Positions 16,463 through 28,261 of a DNA stretch of 64,000 nt are shown here, piece after piece. The DNA is taken from contig NZ_JACAOY010000004.1 in assembly GCF_013385985.1 (NCBI RefSeq), positions 219,580 to 283,579 of the forward strand, read 5' to 3'. The stretch's first letter is position 1. The number at the start of each line of letters is the position of its first letter. The stretch is from Pseudomonas sp. B6002. Its GTDB lineage: Bacteria > Pseudomonadota > Gammaproteobacteria > Pseudomonadales > Pseudomonadaceae. Made by a program: the position numbers and the translations under genes. The notes below the pieces were generated by a model. The model was not told the DNA's origin. It saw only the letters and a program-made list of their open reading frames with translations, and made no database searches.

Positions 16463-17731
16463 TCAAGGCCCTGCGACAGGGACGGCCTCGCTCTGTACGT
16501 CTACGTATCGGGCGCGGCCGGCCCCCAGACCCGCGATGATCGCGCCCAGGCCGATCACGCCGAACACCCAGCCGGTGGCGCCCCAGCCACCGGTCCAGTC
16601 ATGCAACACACCGACCGCCAGCGGGCCCAATGAGGCCAGCGTGTACCCGATGCCCTGGGCCATGCCCGACAGGTTGGCCGCCACGTGGGAATCCCGCGAG
16701 CGCAGCACGATCAGGGTCAGCGCCAGGCTGAACGTACCGCCCTGGCCCAACCCCAGCAGAATCGCCCAGCCCCACAACCCTTCAAGGGGCGCAAACAGGC
16801 AGCCAAACAGCCCGCCCAGGGTCAACAGCATCACCACCACAATGGCTAGGCGCTGGTCCTTGCCCCGGGTGGCCAGCCACGGCGCGGTCAAGGCGCTGAA
16901 CAATTGCACGATGATCGAACCCGACAGCAGCAAGCCGGCTTCGGTGGCACTCAGGCCACGGCTGATCAGGATCGATGGCACCCAGCCGAACACGATGTAG
17001 GCCAGGGATGATTGCAGGCCCATGTACAAGGTCACTTGCCAGGCCAGCGGATCGCGGAGCAACCCCTTCACCTTGTAAGCCACTTGATGAGCGCCATGTT
17101 TTTGCCCCACCTGTGGCAACCAGAACAACGCCGCAACCAGCGCGGGCACGATCCAGAACCCCAGGCCGAAGGTCCAGCTGTCGCCGAAGAAATGACTCAG
17201 CGGCACCGTGGCCCCCGCCGCCAGCGCCGCGCCCAGACACAGCGCCATGGTATAGACACCGGTCATGGTCCCGGCCTGTTTGGCGAAGTCACGCTTGACG
17301 ATGCCCGGCAGCAATACGCCGATGATGCCGATACTGGCGCCGGCAATCAGGCTGCCAACGAACAGCCCGGCCTCGCCGAACGAGCTGCGCAGGATGATGC
17401 CGCCGGCCAGCGTCAGCAAAATCCCCAGCACCACCCGCTCGGCACCAAAACGCCGGGCCAGGATCGGCGCCAGTGGCGCGAACAAGCCCAGGCACATTAC
17501 CGGCAAGGTGGTCAGCAGACCGGCCTTGGCCGCCGACAGGCCCAGGCTGGCCGAGACGTCATTGAGCAACGGCGACAGACTCGACAGCGCCGGGCGCAGG
17601 TTCATCGCCACCAGGACCAGCCCCAGGATCAGCAACCAGGGGCGGCTCATGGCGGGTGGGGTGTGTTGCACAACGTCATCGTCGGCTTCGGCGTCGATCA
17701 ACAGTTCTTCGAGTTTGGTTTCAGGGTTCAT
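16463..17731 (-). CDS. CynX/NimT-type MFS transporter
   Basis: A 422-aa inner-membrane protein with about 12 hydrophobic segments after a 30-residue acidic N-tail. The text MNLRPALSSLSPLLNDVSAS in TM1 and the following loop is typical of the CynX/NimT (cyanate or 2-nitroimidazole) MFS subfamily. It overlaps the end of the upstream FadR-type regulator gene by 11 bp, so it is the probable regulated target in a two-gene operon. Substrate unknown. Confidence 0.88.
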   Translation of the reverse strand: MNPETKLEELLIDAEADDDVVQHTPPAMSRPWLLILGLVLVAMNLRPALSSLSPLLNDVSASLGLSAAKAGLLTTLPVMCLGLFAPLAPILARRFGAERVVLGILLTLAGGIILRSSFGEAGLFVGSLIAGASIGIIGVLLPGIVKRDFAKQAGTMTGVYTMALCLGAALAAGATVPLSHFFGDSWTFGLGFWIVPALVAALFWLPQVGQKHGAHQVAYKVKGLLRDPLAWQVTLYMGLQSSLAYIVFGWVPSILISRGLSATEAGLLLSGSIIVQLFSALTAPWLATRGKDQRLAIVVVMLLTLGGLFGCLFAPLEGLWGWAILLGLGQGGTFSLALTLIVLRSRDSHVAANLSGMAQGIGYTLASLGPLAVGVLHDWTGGWGATGWVFGVIGLGAIIAGLGAGRARYVDVQSEAVPVAGP

Positions 17732-18380
17732 TGATCAACTGCCGGCAGAGGGATTTGGCGCGTTCCGGGTCTTGTTTTTCGACGGCTTCGAGCAAGGCGA
17801 TATGCAGGTCGAACACTGCCTGGCGGCGCGGAGTGATGTTCAAGGTCTGGCGCAACTGGGCGCCGACGATGGCGGAAAAGTACTGGTACAACTCGCTCAG
17901 CGCCGGGTTGTGCGCGGCGTCCACCAAGTGCTTGTGAAAGATCAGGTCGGCGCTGATGTAGGCCTCCAGGTCGCCGTGATACAACGCCGCGCTGGCGTCG
18001 AGGGCCTCGCGCAGCCTTTTGAGGTCTTCGTCGGTGCGGCGCAACGCGGCCAGGCTGATCGCCTCCACCTCCAGGATCTGCCGGGTCTCCTGCGCCTGCT
18101 CCAGCGTGCAATGGGAAAGCGCGCGCATCGTGCCCAACGGGTCAGTCATCGAGCGCAAGTAGCTGCCGTCGCCCTGGCGGATCTCAATCAACCCGGAAAA
18201 CGCCAGCACACGCATGGCCTCACGCACGGTATTGCGGCTGATGCCCAGCTCGGCAGACAGCTCGGGCTCGGTGGGCAGGCGTTCGCCAATGGCCCACGTG
18301 CCCTGGCTGATGCGCAGGCGCAGCTGCTCCAGGGCCTGGTCGACCAGAGAGCGTTTGATCAAGGGGGCGATGTCTGTCAT
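17721..18380 (-). CDS. FadR-subfamily GntR transcriptional regulator
   Basis: A 219-aa repressor-type regulator. The winged HTH occupies about 8-75 (LPTEPELSAELGISRNTVRE and GSYLRSM) and an all-helical FCD ligand domain about 90-215 with the metal-binding pattern (HKHLVDAAHNPAL, LHIALLEAVEKQD). Such proteins sense small organic acids. It is upstream of and overlaps the MFS gene, so it likely controls that transporter. The ATG at 18380 is chosen over an in-frame TTG at 18401. Confidence 0.9.
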   Translation of the reverse strand: MTDIAPLIKRSLVDQALEQLRLRISQGTWAIGERLPTEPELSAELGISRNTVREAMRVLAFSGLIEIRQGDGSYLRSMTDPLGTMRALSHCTLEQAQETRQILEVEAISLAALRRTDEDLKRLREALDASAALYHGDLEAYISADLIFHKHLVDAAHNPALSELYQYFSAIVGAQLRQTLNITPRRQAVFDLHIALLEAVEKQDPERAKSLCRQLINEP

Positions 18381-18500
18381 AGGTTTTAAGCTTTCGTCCA
18401 ATCATAGGATGAATTTTCCTACAGCCTATTCGGAGTTGCCTACAAAGGCAACGCACTACGGTTCTTAAGCAGGAAAAGGAGCAGTATTTTCGATTGGTAA

Positions 18501-18521
18501 AATTACCCTCTGAGGGTAATT
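18501..18521 (+). promoter_or_regulatory. Perfect palindrome, probable MqsA operator
   Basis: AATTACCCTC, one T, then GAGGGTAATT: a perfect 10-bp inverted repeat 18 bp before the mqsR start. MqsA antitoxins autorepress through palindromes of the AACCT/AGGTT kind, and this site has the right place and the same CCT/AGG core. Binding is inferred. Confidence 0.75.
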
Positions 18522-18539
18522 ATTGGACTCAGGTGTCTT

Positions 18540-18851
18540 ATGGAAAAGTACACACCTCACTACGATTTGGCGTTGGTTAAGGCTGAGGTCATTAAGTTGG
18601 GTTTCAGGGCGTTCACCGCAACTGCCCGAGAGGGAGCTCGACAGCTCGAATTGAGCCTGGACCAAATGCAACAGGTGGTCTGCGCCCTTGAGCGCCGAAT
18701 GTTGTGCAAATCGATGACGACCTATGCAGACCATCGGGTATGGCAGGACGTCTACCTGATCAAGATTTACGGCACGGAGATTTACATCAAGGTCACTTAC
18801 CGCCCAGGCGGTGGTCCTCCCGTAATCTCCTTCAAGGAGAAACCCCTATGA
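18540..18851 (+). CDS. mqsR: MqsR-family mRNA interferase toxin
   Basis: A 103-aa toxin that in the family cuts mRNA at GCU/GCA. It has the MEKxTPH start and the diagnostic KSMTTYADHRVWQDVY block (about 57-72), with the Lys, Gln and Tyr corresponding to the catalytic set of E. coli MqsR, and the ISFKEK end. E. coli MqsR is 98 aa, so the length fits. It lies upstream of its antitoxin, the unusual order of mqsRA, and overlaps it by ATGA. Probably regulated through the palindrome at 18501. Confidence 0.95.
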   Translation: MEKYTPHYDLALVKAEVIKLGFRAFTATAREGARQLELSLDQMQQVVCALERRMLCKSMTTYADHRVWQDVYLIKIYGTEIYIKVTYRPGGGPPVISFKEKPL

Positions 18852-19336
18852 GAACCCAGCAATGCATGAGCTGCGGAACCCATGACGCAATGCAGCACTT
18901 CGAAGGTCGCACCTTCACGATCAACACGCGGGGAATGGTTCGAGATATCCCCGACATTGCAGGCTGGGAATGCGAGGTCTGCCATGAAGTTGAATTCGAT
19001 CACGACGACGACAGTGCAGAGCGTTATTGCAAGGCCTCTGATCTGCTGTTGATCGACGCACGCAAAATCATCGCCGCCGAAATGAAGCGAATCCGCCGCA
19101 AACTGCACCTCACGCAAAAAGACGCGGTGAGGCTCTTCACCGTCCGTGGGCACAATGCATTTTCACGCTACGAACGGGCTGAAATTTTTCCGCCGGAACC
19201 GTTGCTCACATTGATGCGCCTTCTGGATAAACACCCACACCTGCTGGCTGAAATCGAGGTCCTCAACGCGGGGAAAGACTTGAACCAACTACTCATCGCC
19301 AGGGATGCACAGCTACTGGCGGCTCAGGCGTCCTGA
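18848..19336 (+). CDS. mqsA: MqsA-family antitoxin
   Basis: A 162-aa antitoxin and autorepressor. The N-terminal zinc domain has CMSC (6-9) and CEVC (42-45); the C-terminal Xre-type HTH (about 75-130) has LTQKDAVRLF and HNAFSRYERAE, with the Asn and Arg used by MqsA to read its palindrome. It is about 30 residues longer than the E. coli protein, mostly at the C-terminus. Its start overlaps the mqsR stop, so antitoxin translation follows toxin translation. Confidence 0.93.
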   Translation: MRTQQCMSCGTHDAMQHFEGRTFTINTRGMVRDIPDIAGWECEVCHEVEFDHDDDSAERYCKASDLLLIDARKIIAAEMKRIRRKLHLTQKDAVRLFTVRGHNAFSRYERAEIFPPEPLLTLMRLLDKHPHLLAEIEVLNAGKDLNQLLIARDAQLLAAQAS

Positions 19337-19352
19337 AAAAAACGCAGGCAAA

Positions 19353-19381
19353 AATAAACCCGGCACAGGGCCGGGTTTATT
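19353..19381. terminator. Bidirectional terminator between mqsA and aapP
   Basis: A perfect 12-bp stem AATAAACCCGGC / GCCGGGTTTATT with a 5-base loop lies 16 bp after mqsA and 14 bp after the aapP stop on the other strand. The A/T-rich outer stem gives a T-rich tail in both directions. Confidence 0.85.
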
Positions 19382-19395
19382 TATTCACCCATCGA

Positions 19396-20160
19396 TCAAT
19401 GCAGAATCTGGCTCAAGAACAACTTGGTCCGGTCATTCTGCGGGTTGTCGAAGAAGTCATTCGGCGCCGCCTGCTCCACGATCTCGCCCTTGTCCATGAA
19501 GATCACGCGGTTGGCCACGGTGCGCGCAAAACCCATTTCGTGGGTGACGCACAGCATGGTCATGCCGTCTTCGGCCAAGCCGATCATGGTGTCGAGTACT
19601 TCCTTTACCATCTCTGGGTCGAGTGCCGAGGTCGGCTCATCGAACAGCATGATTTTCGGCTTCATGCACAGTGCGCGGGCAATCGCCACACGCTGTTGCT
19701 GGCCGCCGGACAGTTGCCCTGGAAACTTGTGGGCCTGCTCCGGAATGCGCACGCGCTCCAGGTAGTGCATGGCGATTTCCTCGGCCTTGCGCTTGGGCAT
19801 CTTGCGGACCCACATCGGCGCCAGCGTGCAGTTCTGCAGGATGGTCAGGTGCGGGAACAGGTTGAAGTGCTGGAACACCATGCCGACTTCACGGCGGATC
19901 GCTTCAATCTGCTTGAGGTCGTTGGTCAGTTCCACACCATCGACCACGATGCGGCCCTGCTGGTGCTCTTCCAGGCGGTTGAGGCAGCGGATGGTGGTGG
20001 ACTTGCCTGAACCCGACGGGCCGCACAGCACGATACGCTCGCCCTGCTTGACGTTGAGGTTGATGTCTTTCAACACGTGGAACTGGCCGTACCACTTGTT
20101 GACGCCCTGCATCTGGATAATGCCTTCAGGGCCCACAGGCTTTTTGATTGCTTCGCTCAT
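19396..20160 (-). CDS. aapP: Amino-acid ABC transporter ATP-binding protein
   Basis: A 254-aa ATPase with Walker [10 protein letters not shown], signature [15 protein letters not shown], Walker [15 protein letters not shown] and the switch His in CVTHEMGFA. It powers the general L-amino-acid importer of the Aap type. The ATG at 20160 begins [20 protein letters not shown]; 36 codons of open frame upstream belong to the end of aapM. It is the last gene of the aapJQMP operon, 10 bp after aapM, and ends at the bidirectional terminator. Confidence 0.95.
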   Translation of the reverse strand: MSEAIKKPVGPEGIIQMQGVNKWYGQFHVLKDINLNVKQGERIVLCGPSGSGKSTTIRCLNRLEEHQQGRIVVDGVELTNDLKQIEAIRREVGMVFQHFNLFPHLTILQNCTLAPMWVRKMPKRKAEEIAMHYLERVRIPEQAHKFPGQLSGGQQQRVAIARALCMKPKIMLFDEPTSALDPEMVKEVLDTMIGLAEDGMTMLCVTHEMGFARTVANRVIFMDKGEIVEQAAPNDFFDNPQNDRTKLFLSQILH

Positions 20161-20170
20161 AAAAGAACTC

Positions 20171-21268
20171 CTAACGCTTGTGGCCTGTGTCGAGCTTGCG
20201 TTCCAGATGCATGGAATAGCGCGACATACCAAAACAGAAAATCCAGAACACCAGGGCGGCGAACACATAGCCTTCAGTGGCCATGCCCAGCCATTTCGGG
20301 TCGGCAGCCGCTTGCTTGACGCTGTTGAGCAGGTCGAACAAGCCGATAATGATCACCAGGCTCGTGTCCTTGAACAGCGCAATAAACGTGTTGACGATGC
20401 CCGGGATCACCAGCTTCAGGGCTTGCGGCAAAATCACCAGGCCCATGCTGCGCCAGTAACCCAGGCCCATCGCCGCAGCAGCTTCATACTGCCCTTTGGG
20501 AATGGCTTGCAGACCGCCGCGCACCACTTCGGCCACGTAGGCCGACTGGAACAGGATCACGCCGATCAGGGCCCGCAGCAGCTTGTCGAAGTTCATGCCT
20601 TCAGGCAGGAACAACGGCAGCATCACCGAGGACATGAACAGCACCGTGATCAACGGCACGCCGCGCCAGAATTCGATGAAGGTCACGCAGACCACTCGAA
20701 TCGCCGGCATGTTCGAACGCCGCCCCAACGCCAGCACGATGCCCAACGGCAAGGCACCGGCGATACCGACGGTGGCGATCACCAGGGTCAGCATCAGGCC
20801 GCCCCATTGGCTGGTCGCCACGTTGGTCAGGCCGAACACACCGCCGTGCAGCAGGAAGTAGGCAATGATCGGGTACAGCACCAGGAAGCTCAGGCCGTAG
20901 ATCGCCTTGTGCTGGAAGCGCGAGATGAACAACGGCGCCACGCCGACGATGGCCAGCCACACGGTCAGGTCCACGCGCCAGCGCAGGTCGCCCGGGTAGT
21001 AGCCGTACATGAACTGTCCGAAGCGCTGTTGGATAAACACCCAGCAGGCGCCTTCCTTGGTGCAGTCTGCGCGGGTGGTGCCCACCCAGTTAGCGTCGAT
21101 GATGGCCCAATGCAGGATCGGTGGCACCACCAGGTACACCAGGTAAATCGCCAACAAGGTCAGCAGGGTGTTGAGCCAGCTGGAGAACAGATTGGCGCGC
21201 ATCCACGCCACCGGGCCGAAGACTTTGCTCGGCGGCGGCATATCAGGTTTGAAAGTATGCGTACTCAT
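20171..21268 (-). CDS. aapM: Amino-acid ABC transporter permease AapM
   Basis: A 365-aa inner-membrane permease of the His/Glu/Gln/Arg type. Several membrane segments are visible, and the cytoplasmic EAA loop reads [23 protein letters not shown], where the ATPase docks. A long periplasmic insert (about 60-110, with a Cys pair in DCTKEGACW) is usual for AapM. It lies 10 bp after aapQ and 10 bp before aapP in the same operon. Confidence 0.94.
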   Translation of the reverse strand: MSTHTFKPDMPPPSKVFGPVAWMRANLFSSWLNTLLTLLAIYLVYLVVPPILHWAIIDANWVGTTRADCTKEGACWVFIQQRFGQFMYGYYPGDLRWRVDLTVWLAIVGVAPLFISRFQHKAIYGLSFLVLYPIIAYFLLHGGVFGLTNVATSQWGGLMLTLVIATVGIAGALPLGIVLALGRRSNMPAIRVVCVTFIEFWRGVPLITVLFMSSVMLPLFLPEGMNFDKLLRALIGVILFQSAYVAEVVRGGLQAIPKGQYEAAAAMGLGYWRSMGLVILPQALKLVIPGIVNTFIALFKDTSLVIIIGLFDLLNSVKQAAADPKWLGMATEGYVFAALVFWIFCFGMSRYSMHLERKLDTGHKR

Positions 21269-21278
21269 GGGTGTTTCC

Positions 21279-22460
21279 TCACCGCTCGATCAGCGCAATG
21301 CGCTTGTTGTACCAGTTCATCAGCAGGGAAATGCTGATGCTGATCGCCAGGTACACGCTCATGGTGATGGCAATGACTTCAATGGCCTGGCCGGTCTGGT
21401 TGAGTACCGTGCCGGCAAACAGCGAAACCATTTCCGGGTAACCGATACCGGCGGCCAGCGACGAGTTCTTCGCCAGGTTGAGGTATTGGCTGGTCAGCGG
21501 CGGAATGATCACCCGCAGGGCCTGCGGGATGATGACCTTGCGCAGCGTCGGCCCAGGGCGCAGGCCCAGGGAACGTGCAGCTTCGGTCTGGCCGTGGCTG
21601 ACGGACTTGATGCCCGAACGCACGATCTCGGCGATGAACGCGGCCGTGTAGACGGTGAGCGCCAGGGTCAGTGCCAGCAGTTCGGGGATCAGTACCCAGC
21701 CACCGACAAAGTTGAACCCTTGCAGCTTCGGCATTTCCCAGTGCAGGGGGGCGCCGAAGATCAGGGCGCACAACGCCGGGATCACGATGAGCAGCGCCAG
21801 GCCCGCCCAAAACTTATGGAACGGCACGCCGGTGGCTTCAAAGCGCTTGTTGGCCCAGCGGGCCATGAACACGATGGCCACGATGGCGACCACGATGCTC
21901 GCCACGAACGGCCAGAAACCCTCAGCGGCCAGTGCTGCCGGCATGTTCAAGCCACGGCTGCTGACAAAGAAGGTATCGCCGAAGTTGTGGCTGTTACGCG
22001 GCCCCGGCATGGTCAGGAACACCGCGAAATACCAGAACAGGATTTGCAGTAGCGGCGGGATGTTGCGGAACACTTCCACATACACCGTCGCCAGCTTGTT
22101 GATCATCCAGTTCGGCGACAGGCGCGCGACGCCGACGATGAACCCGAGGATCGTCGCCAGCACCACGCCGATCACGGTCACCAGCAGGGTGTTGAGCAAA
22201 CCGATGACGAACACGCGGGCGTAGCTGTCCGATTCGGTGTAGTCGATCAGGTGCTGCGCGATGCCGAAGCCGGCACTGCGCTCAAGAAAGTCGAAACCCG
22301 AGGTAATGCCCCGGTGTTGCAGGTTGGTCTGGGTGTTGTTGAAGAGGTACCAGCCCAGCGAGACCACCGCCACAATCGTGATGATCTGGAAGAGCCACGC
22401 ACGCACTTTGGGATCGCTGAAGCTGAGCTTCTGCTTTGGTGCGCCGATTTGATTTTGCAT
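21279..22460 (-). CDS. aapQ: Amino-acid ABC transporter permease AapQ
   Basis: A 393-aa inner-membrane permease pairing with AapM. About eight hydrophobic segments are visible; the EAA loop reads QTEAARSLGLRPGPTLRKVI near residue 295. The start MQNQIGAPKQKLSFSDPKVR is a typical cytoplasmic AapQ N-tail. It follows aapJ after a 72-bp gap that holds a stem-loop, and precedes aapM by 10 bp. Confidence 0.94.
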   Translation of the reverse strand: MQNQIGAPKQKLSFSDPKVRAWLFQIITIVAVVSLGWYLFNNTQTNLQHRGITSGFDFLERSAGFGIAQHLIDYTESDSYARVFVIGLLNTLLVTVIGVVLATILGFIVGVARLSPNWMINKLATVYVEVFRNIPPLLQILFWYFAVFLTMPGPRNSHNFGDTFFVSSRGLNMPAALAAEGFWPFVASIVVAIVAIVFMARWANKRFEATGVPFHKFWAGLALLIVIPALCALIFGAPLHWEMPKLQGFNFVGGWVLIPELLALTLALTVYTAAFIAEIVRSGIKSVSHGQTEAARSLGLRPGPTLRKVIIPQALRVIIPPLTSQYLNLAKNSSLAAGIGYPEMVSLFAGTVLNQTGQAIEVIAITMSVYLAISISISLLMNWYNKRIALIER

Positions 22461-22490
22461 GAAGTGCCCCGGAAAGAATGGAACAGAACA

Positions 22491-22517
22491 TCACCCGGCG
22501 GTTGGCCCACCGGGTGA
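22491..22517 (-). promoter_or_regulatory. Stem-loop between aapJ and aapQ
   Basis: TCACCCGG and CCGGGTGA form an 8-bp perfect stem around an 11-base loop. It lies in the 72-bp gap downstream of aapJ, with no T-run. Such hairpins behind binding-protein genes commonly protect the upstream mRNA or reduce read-through, so the binding protein is made in excess over the permeases. Confidence 0.6.
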
Positions 22518-22532
22518 CAGAACCATCAGCGA

Positions 22533-23564
22533 TCAGCGCACAGGTGGTGCGTATTGAATGCCGCCGTTGTTCCACAGCGCGTTCAGGCCACGGTCGATTT
22601 CCAGCGGGGTGCTCTTGCCGAGGTTTTTCTCGAAGACTTCGCCGTAGTTACCGACTTGCTTGACGATCTGTACAACCCAATCCTTTTTCAGTTTCAGGTC
22701 TTTGCCGTATTCGCCGTCAGCACCGAGCAGACGTGCAACGTCCGGGTTCTTGGTGGACTTGGCTTCAGCTTCAACGTTCTTCGAGGTGATGCCGGCTTCT
22801 TCAGCGTTGAGCATGGCGTAGCCAACCCAGCGCACGATGGCCAGCCACTCGTCGTCGCCGTTACGCACGACTGGGCCCAGTGGTTCTTTGGAAATGGTTT
22901 CCGGCAGAACCGAGTAGTCCTTCGGCGAAGCCAGCTTGCTGCGCTGTGCGAACAGCTGCGACTTGTCGGAGGTCAGCACGTCGCAACGACCGGATTCCAG
23001 CGACTTGGCGCTTTCATCGGAGGTGTCAAAGGTGATCGGGGTGTATTTGAGGTTGTTGGCGCGGAAGTAGTCGGAAACGTTCAGCTCAGTGGTGGTACCG
23101 GCCTGGATGCAGATGGTTGCACCGTCCAGTTCCTTGGCACTTTTCACGCCCAGCTTGTTGTTTACCAGGAAGCCAACACCGTCGTAGTAGGTGATGAAGC
23201 CTGGGAATTTCAGGCCCATGCCGGCATCGCGGGAGCTGGTCATGGTGGTGTTACGCGACAGGATGTCGACTTCGCCGGACTGAAGCGCGGTGAAACGCTC
23301 CTTGGCATTCAACTGGCTGAATTTGACCTTGGTAGCGTCGCCGAAAACGGCAGCGGCTACAGCGCGGCATACGTCAGCGTCGATCCCCAGGATCTTGCCG
23401 CCGGCATCCGGTACCGAGAAACCCGGCAGGCCGTCACTCACGCCACATTGCACAAAGCCTTTCTTCTGCACGGCGTCCAGGGTGGCGCCGGCTTGGGCGA
23501 AACCACTAACACCCAGCACGGCCGCCGCACACACGATGGCCAGGGTGGATTTCAATACCTTCAT
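22533..23564 (-). CDS. aapJ: Periplasmic amino-acid-binding protein AapJ
   Basis: A 343-aa type-3 solute-binding protein. Signal peptide to about 25 (VLGVSGFAQAGA), then the family text GFVQCGVSDGLPGFSVPDAG, NAKERFTALQSGEVDILSRN and a Cys pair (VQCG, AVAAAVF region; GRCDVLTSD). It captures L-amino acids for the AapQMP importer. It is first in the operon, with TGGAGG 4-9 bp before the ATG. Confidence 0.95.
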   Translation of the reverse strand: MKVLKSTLAIVCAAAVLGVSGFAQAGATLDAVQKKGFVQCGVSDGLPGFSVPDAGGKILGIDADVCRAVAAAVFGDATKVKFSQLNAKERFTALQSGEVDILSRNTTMTSSRDAGMGLKFPGFITYYDGVGFLVNNKLGVKSAKELDGATICIQAGTTTELNVSDYFRANNLKYTPITFDTSDESAKSLESGRCDVLTSDKSQLFAQRSKLASPKDYSVLPETISKEPLGPVVRNGDDEWLAIVRWVGYAMLNAEEAGITSKNVEAEAKSTKNPDVARLLGADGEYGKDLKLKKDWVVQIVKQVGNYGEVFEKNLGKSTPLEIDRGLNALWNNGGIQYAPPVR

Positions 23565-24567
<1,003 letters not shown>

Positions 24568-24669
24568 AAACCACACATTATGTAGCCACATGACAGACGC
24601 ACTACGCCGCGCCCGATTCTTGCATTACACTGGCCGGCGTACATTCCTTAACCAATTAATGAGATCACC

Positions 24670-26127
24670 GTGCTCGAAGCACTCAAGAAGATGTTCGGCA
24701 AAAGCGAGGCCGAGCCGCTCGCGCCTGTTCCCACTGCCCCTGCCCCCACTGCTGGCAGCCGCAATGACGGTAAACAGCCCGACCGGACTGCACCTGTCGC
24801 TCAGCCTGAAACGCCTACGGTGACACCGCCTGAGCAGGCAAAACCGGCTGAAGCCGCGCCGCCAGCGCCTAAGCCACGCCGCGAACGTGCGCCCAAACCA
24901 CCGGTCAAGCCGTGGAAACTCGAAGACTTCGTCGTCGAACCCCAGGAAGGCAAGACCCGCTTCCATGATTTCAAACTCGCCCCGGAACTGATGCACGCCA
25001 TCCAGGACCTGGGCTTCCCGTATTGCACGCCGATCCAGGCGCAGGTGCTGGGCTTCACCCTCGCCGGCAAAGACGCCATCGGCCGCGCCCAGACCGGCAC
25101 CGGCAAGACCGCCGCGTTCCTGATCTCGATCATCACCCAGCTGCTGCAGACGCCGCCGCCGAAAGAGCGCTACATGGGTGAACCCCGCGCGCTGATCATC
25201 GCCCCGACCCGGGAGCTGGTGGTGCAGATCGCCAAGGACGCCGCCGACCTGACCAAGTACACCGGCCTCAACGTCATGACGTTCGTGGGCGGCATGGACT
25301 TCGACAAGCAGCTCAAGCACCTCGAAGCGCGCCATTGCGACATCCTGGTCGCCACCCCGGGCCGCCTGCTCGACTTCAACCAGCGCGGCGACGTGCACCT
25401 GGACATGGTCGAAGTGATGGTGCTGGACGAAGCCGACCGCATGCTCGACATGGGCTTTATCCCGCAAGTGCGCCAGATCATTCGCCAGACCCCGCCGAAA
25501 TCCGAGCGCCAGACCCTGCTGTTCTCCGCCACCTTCACCGATGACGTGATGAACCTGGCCAAGCAATGGACCACTGACCCGTCCATCGTCGAGATCGAAG
25601 CGGAAAACGTGGCCAGCGAAAACGTCGAGCAACACATCTACGCCGTGGCCGGCGCCGACAAATACAAGCTGCTCTACAACCTGGTCAACGACAACGGTTG
25701 GGAGCGCGTGATGGTGTTTGCCAACCGCAAGGACGAAGTGCGCCGCATCGAAGAGCGCCTGGTGCGCGACGGCGTCAACGCAGCGCAGCTGTCCGGCGAC
25801 GTGCCCCAGCACAAGCGCATCAAGACGCTGGAGGGCTTCCGCGAAGGCAAGATCCGCGTGCTGGTGGCCACCGATGTGGCCGGCCGCGGCATTCACATCG
25901 ACGGTATCAGCCACGTGATCAACTTCACCCTGCCGGAAGTGCCGGACGACTACGTACACCGCATCGGCCGTACCGGTCGTGCCGGGGCGGCGGGTGTGTC
26001 GATCAGTTTTGCCGGGGAAGATGACTCGTACCAGTTGCCGTCGATCGAGGCGTTGCTGGGTCGCAAGATCAGCTGCGAAACGCCGCCGACGCACCTGTTG
26101 CGGGCCGTAGAGCGCAAACGCCCTTAA
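24670..26127 (+). CDS. rhlB: DEAD-box RNA helicase RhlB
   Basis: A 485-aa ATP-dependent RNA helicase. After a Pro/Ala-rich, low-complexity N-tail (1-85) come the Q motif ([10 protein letters not shown]), motif [23 protein letters not shown] in [16 protein letters not shown] in LFSATFTDD, and [14 protein letters not shown] and [10 protein letters not shown] in the second RecA lobe. The RhlB-type [19 protein letters not shown] leader supports the name. It acts in mRNA turnover with the degradosome. The start is GTG at 24670. Confidence 0.93.
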   Translation: MLEALKKMFGKSEAEPLAPVPTAPAPTAGSRNDGKQPDRTAPVAQPETPTVTPPEQAKPAEAAPPAPKPRRERAPKPPVKPWKLEDFVVEPQEGKTRFHDFKLAPELMHAIQDLGFPYCTPIQAQVLGFTLAGKDAIGRAQTGTGKTAAFLISIITQLLQTPPPKERYMGEPRALIIAPTRELVVQIAKDAADLTKYTGLNVMTFVGGMDFDKQLKHLEARHCDILVATPGRLLDFNQRGDVHLDMVEVMVLDEADRMLDMGFIPQVRQIIRQTPPKSERQTLLFSATFTDDVMNLAKQWTTDPSIVEIEAENVASENVEQHIYAVAGADKYKLLYNLVNDNGWERVMVFANRKDEVRRIEERLVRDGVNAAQLSGDVPQHKRIKTLEGFREGKIRVLVATDVAGRGIHIDGISHVINFTLPEVPDDYVHRIGRTGRAGAAGVSISFAGEDDSYQLPSIEALLGRKISCETPPTHLLRAVERKRP

Positions 26128-26147
26128 AGGCTGGAATGCACTCGACC

Positions 26148-27431
<1,284 letters not shown>

Positions 27432-27447
27432 CCCGCAGCAGATCAAA

Positions 27448-27534
27448 TGTGGGAGCTGGCTTGCCTGCGATGCGGGCACTGCGGTGCTTCATTCATATCG
27501 CGGTGATGCTATCGCAGGCAAGACAGCTCCCACA
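27448..27534. repeat. REP doublet (REPIN)
   Basis: Inverted REP arms of the TGTGGGAGCTGGCTTGCC type, 87 bp overall, between the convergent dauA and moaE genes. One base of the right arm is changed (AAGACAGC instead of AAGCCAGC). Confidence 0.9.
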
Positions 27535-27566
27535 CAAGCCCACATTGACGGCCCCATCCCCAGGAA

Positions 27567-28016
27567 TTATTTCCAGCGGTCTGCGGCGGTGTGATCGCTG
27601 CTGCGCCCTTCAACCCAGCGCGGGCCTGCGCTGGTGTTTTCTTTTTTCCAGAACGGCGCCCGGGTCTTGAGGTAATCCATCACAAATGCACAAGCATCAA
27701 ACGCCGCCTGCCGATGGGCACTGGCGGCGGCGACGAAGACGATAGGCTCGCCCGGCTCCAGGCTGCCGATGCGGTGCAACACTTCCAGCTTGAGCAACGG
27801 CCAACGCTGTTCGGCTTCCACGGCGATCTTGGCCAGGGCTTTTTCGGTCATGCCGGGGTAATGCTCGAGGAACATCCCCGCCACATCGAAGCCGTCGTTG
27901 AAGTCGCGTACATAGCCGACAAAGCTCACCACCGCGCCGACGCCGACATTGGCCGCGTGCATCGCGTTGACTTCGGCACCGGGATCGAACGCCTGGGCCT
28001 GCACACGAATGGCCAT
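27567..28016 (-). CDS. moaE: Molybdopterin synthase catalytic subunit MoaE
   Basis: A 149-aa large subunit that adds sulfur from MoaD thiocarboxylate to precursor Z. Landmarks are GAVVSFVGYVRDFNDG, LEHYPGMTEKALAKI, RIGSLEPGEPIVFVAAASAH and the Lys-rich TRAPFWKKE active-site end. It is the last gene of moaCDE, 2 bp after moaD. Confidence 0.95.
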   Translation of the reverse strand: MAIRVQAQAFDPGAEVNAMHAANVGVGAVVSFVGYVRDFNDGFDVAGMFLEHYPGMTEKALAKIAVEAEQRWPLLKLEVLHRIGSLEPGEPIVFVAAASAHRQAAFDACAFVMDYLKTRAPFWKKENTSAGPRWVEGRSSDHTAADRWK

Positions 28017-28018
28017 GG

Positions 28019-28261
28019 TCAGCCTCCGGTCACGGGCGGGAAGAACGCCACTTCATCGCCGGCTTGCACGGGCTCATCGAGGCCGCACAATTCTTCGTTG
28101 CGCGCGCACATCAGGCTGGCTTCGTTGAGCACCGCAAACTCAGGGTCGCTGGCCAGGGCCTGCCGTACGGCATCGACGGTGGCAAAGTCGCCCTCCATCT
28201 CCAGCGAGTCAAACCCCACCGCCTCGGCGTAGCGTGCGAAAAACAATACGTTGATGCTCAT
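28019..28261 (-). CDS. moaD: Molybdopterin synthase sulfur-carrier subunit MoaD
   Basis: An 80-aa ubiquitin-fold protein starting [16 protein letters not shown] and ending in the required GG (FFPPVTGG) that becomes the thiocarboxylate. Its start overlaps the moaC stop as ATGA, and moaE follows after 2 bp. Confidence 0.95.
   Translation of the reverse strand: MSINVLFFARYAEAVGFDSLEMEGDFATVDAVRQALASDPEFAVLNEASLMCARNEELCGLDEPVQAGDEVAFFPPVTGG

Noticed and set aside
27448-27534. CRISPR-like repeats
   Set aside because: The repeated sequences are palindromic REP elements scattered between genes, not a regular repeat-spacer array, and no cas gene is present.
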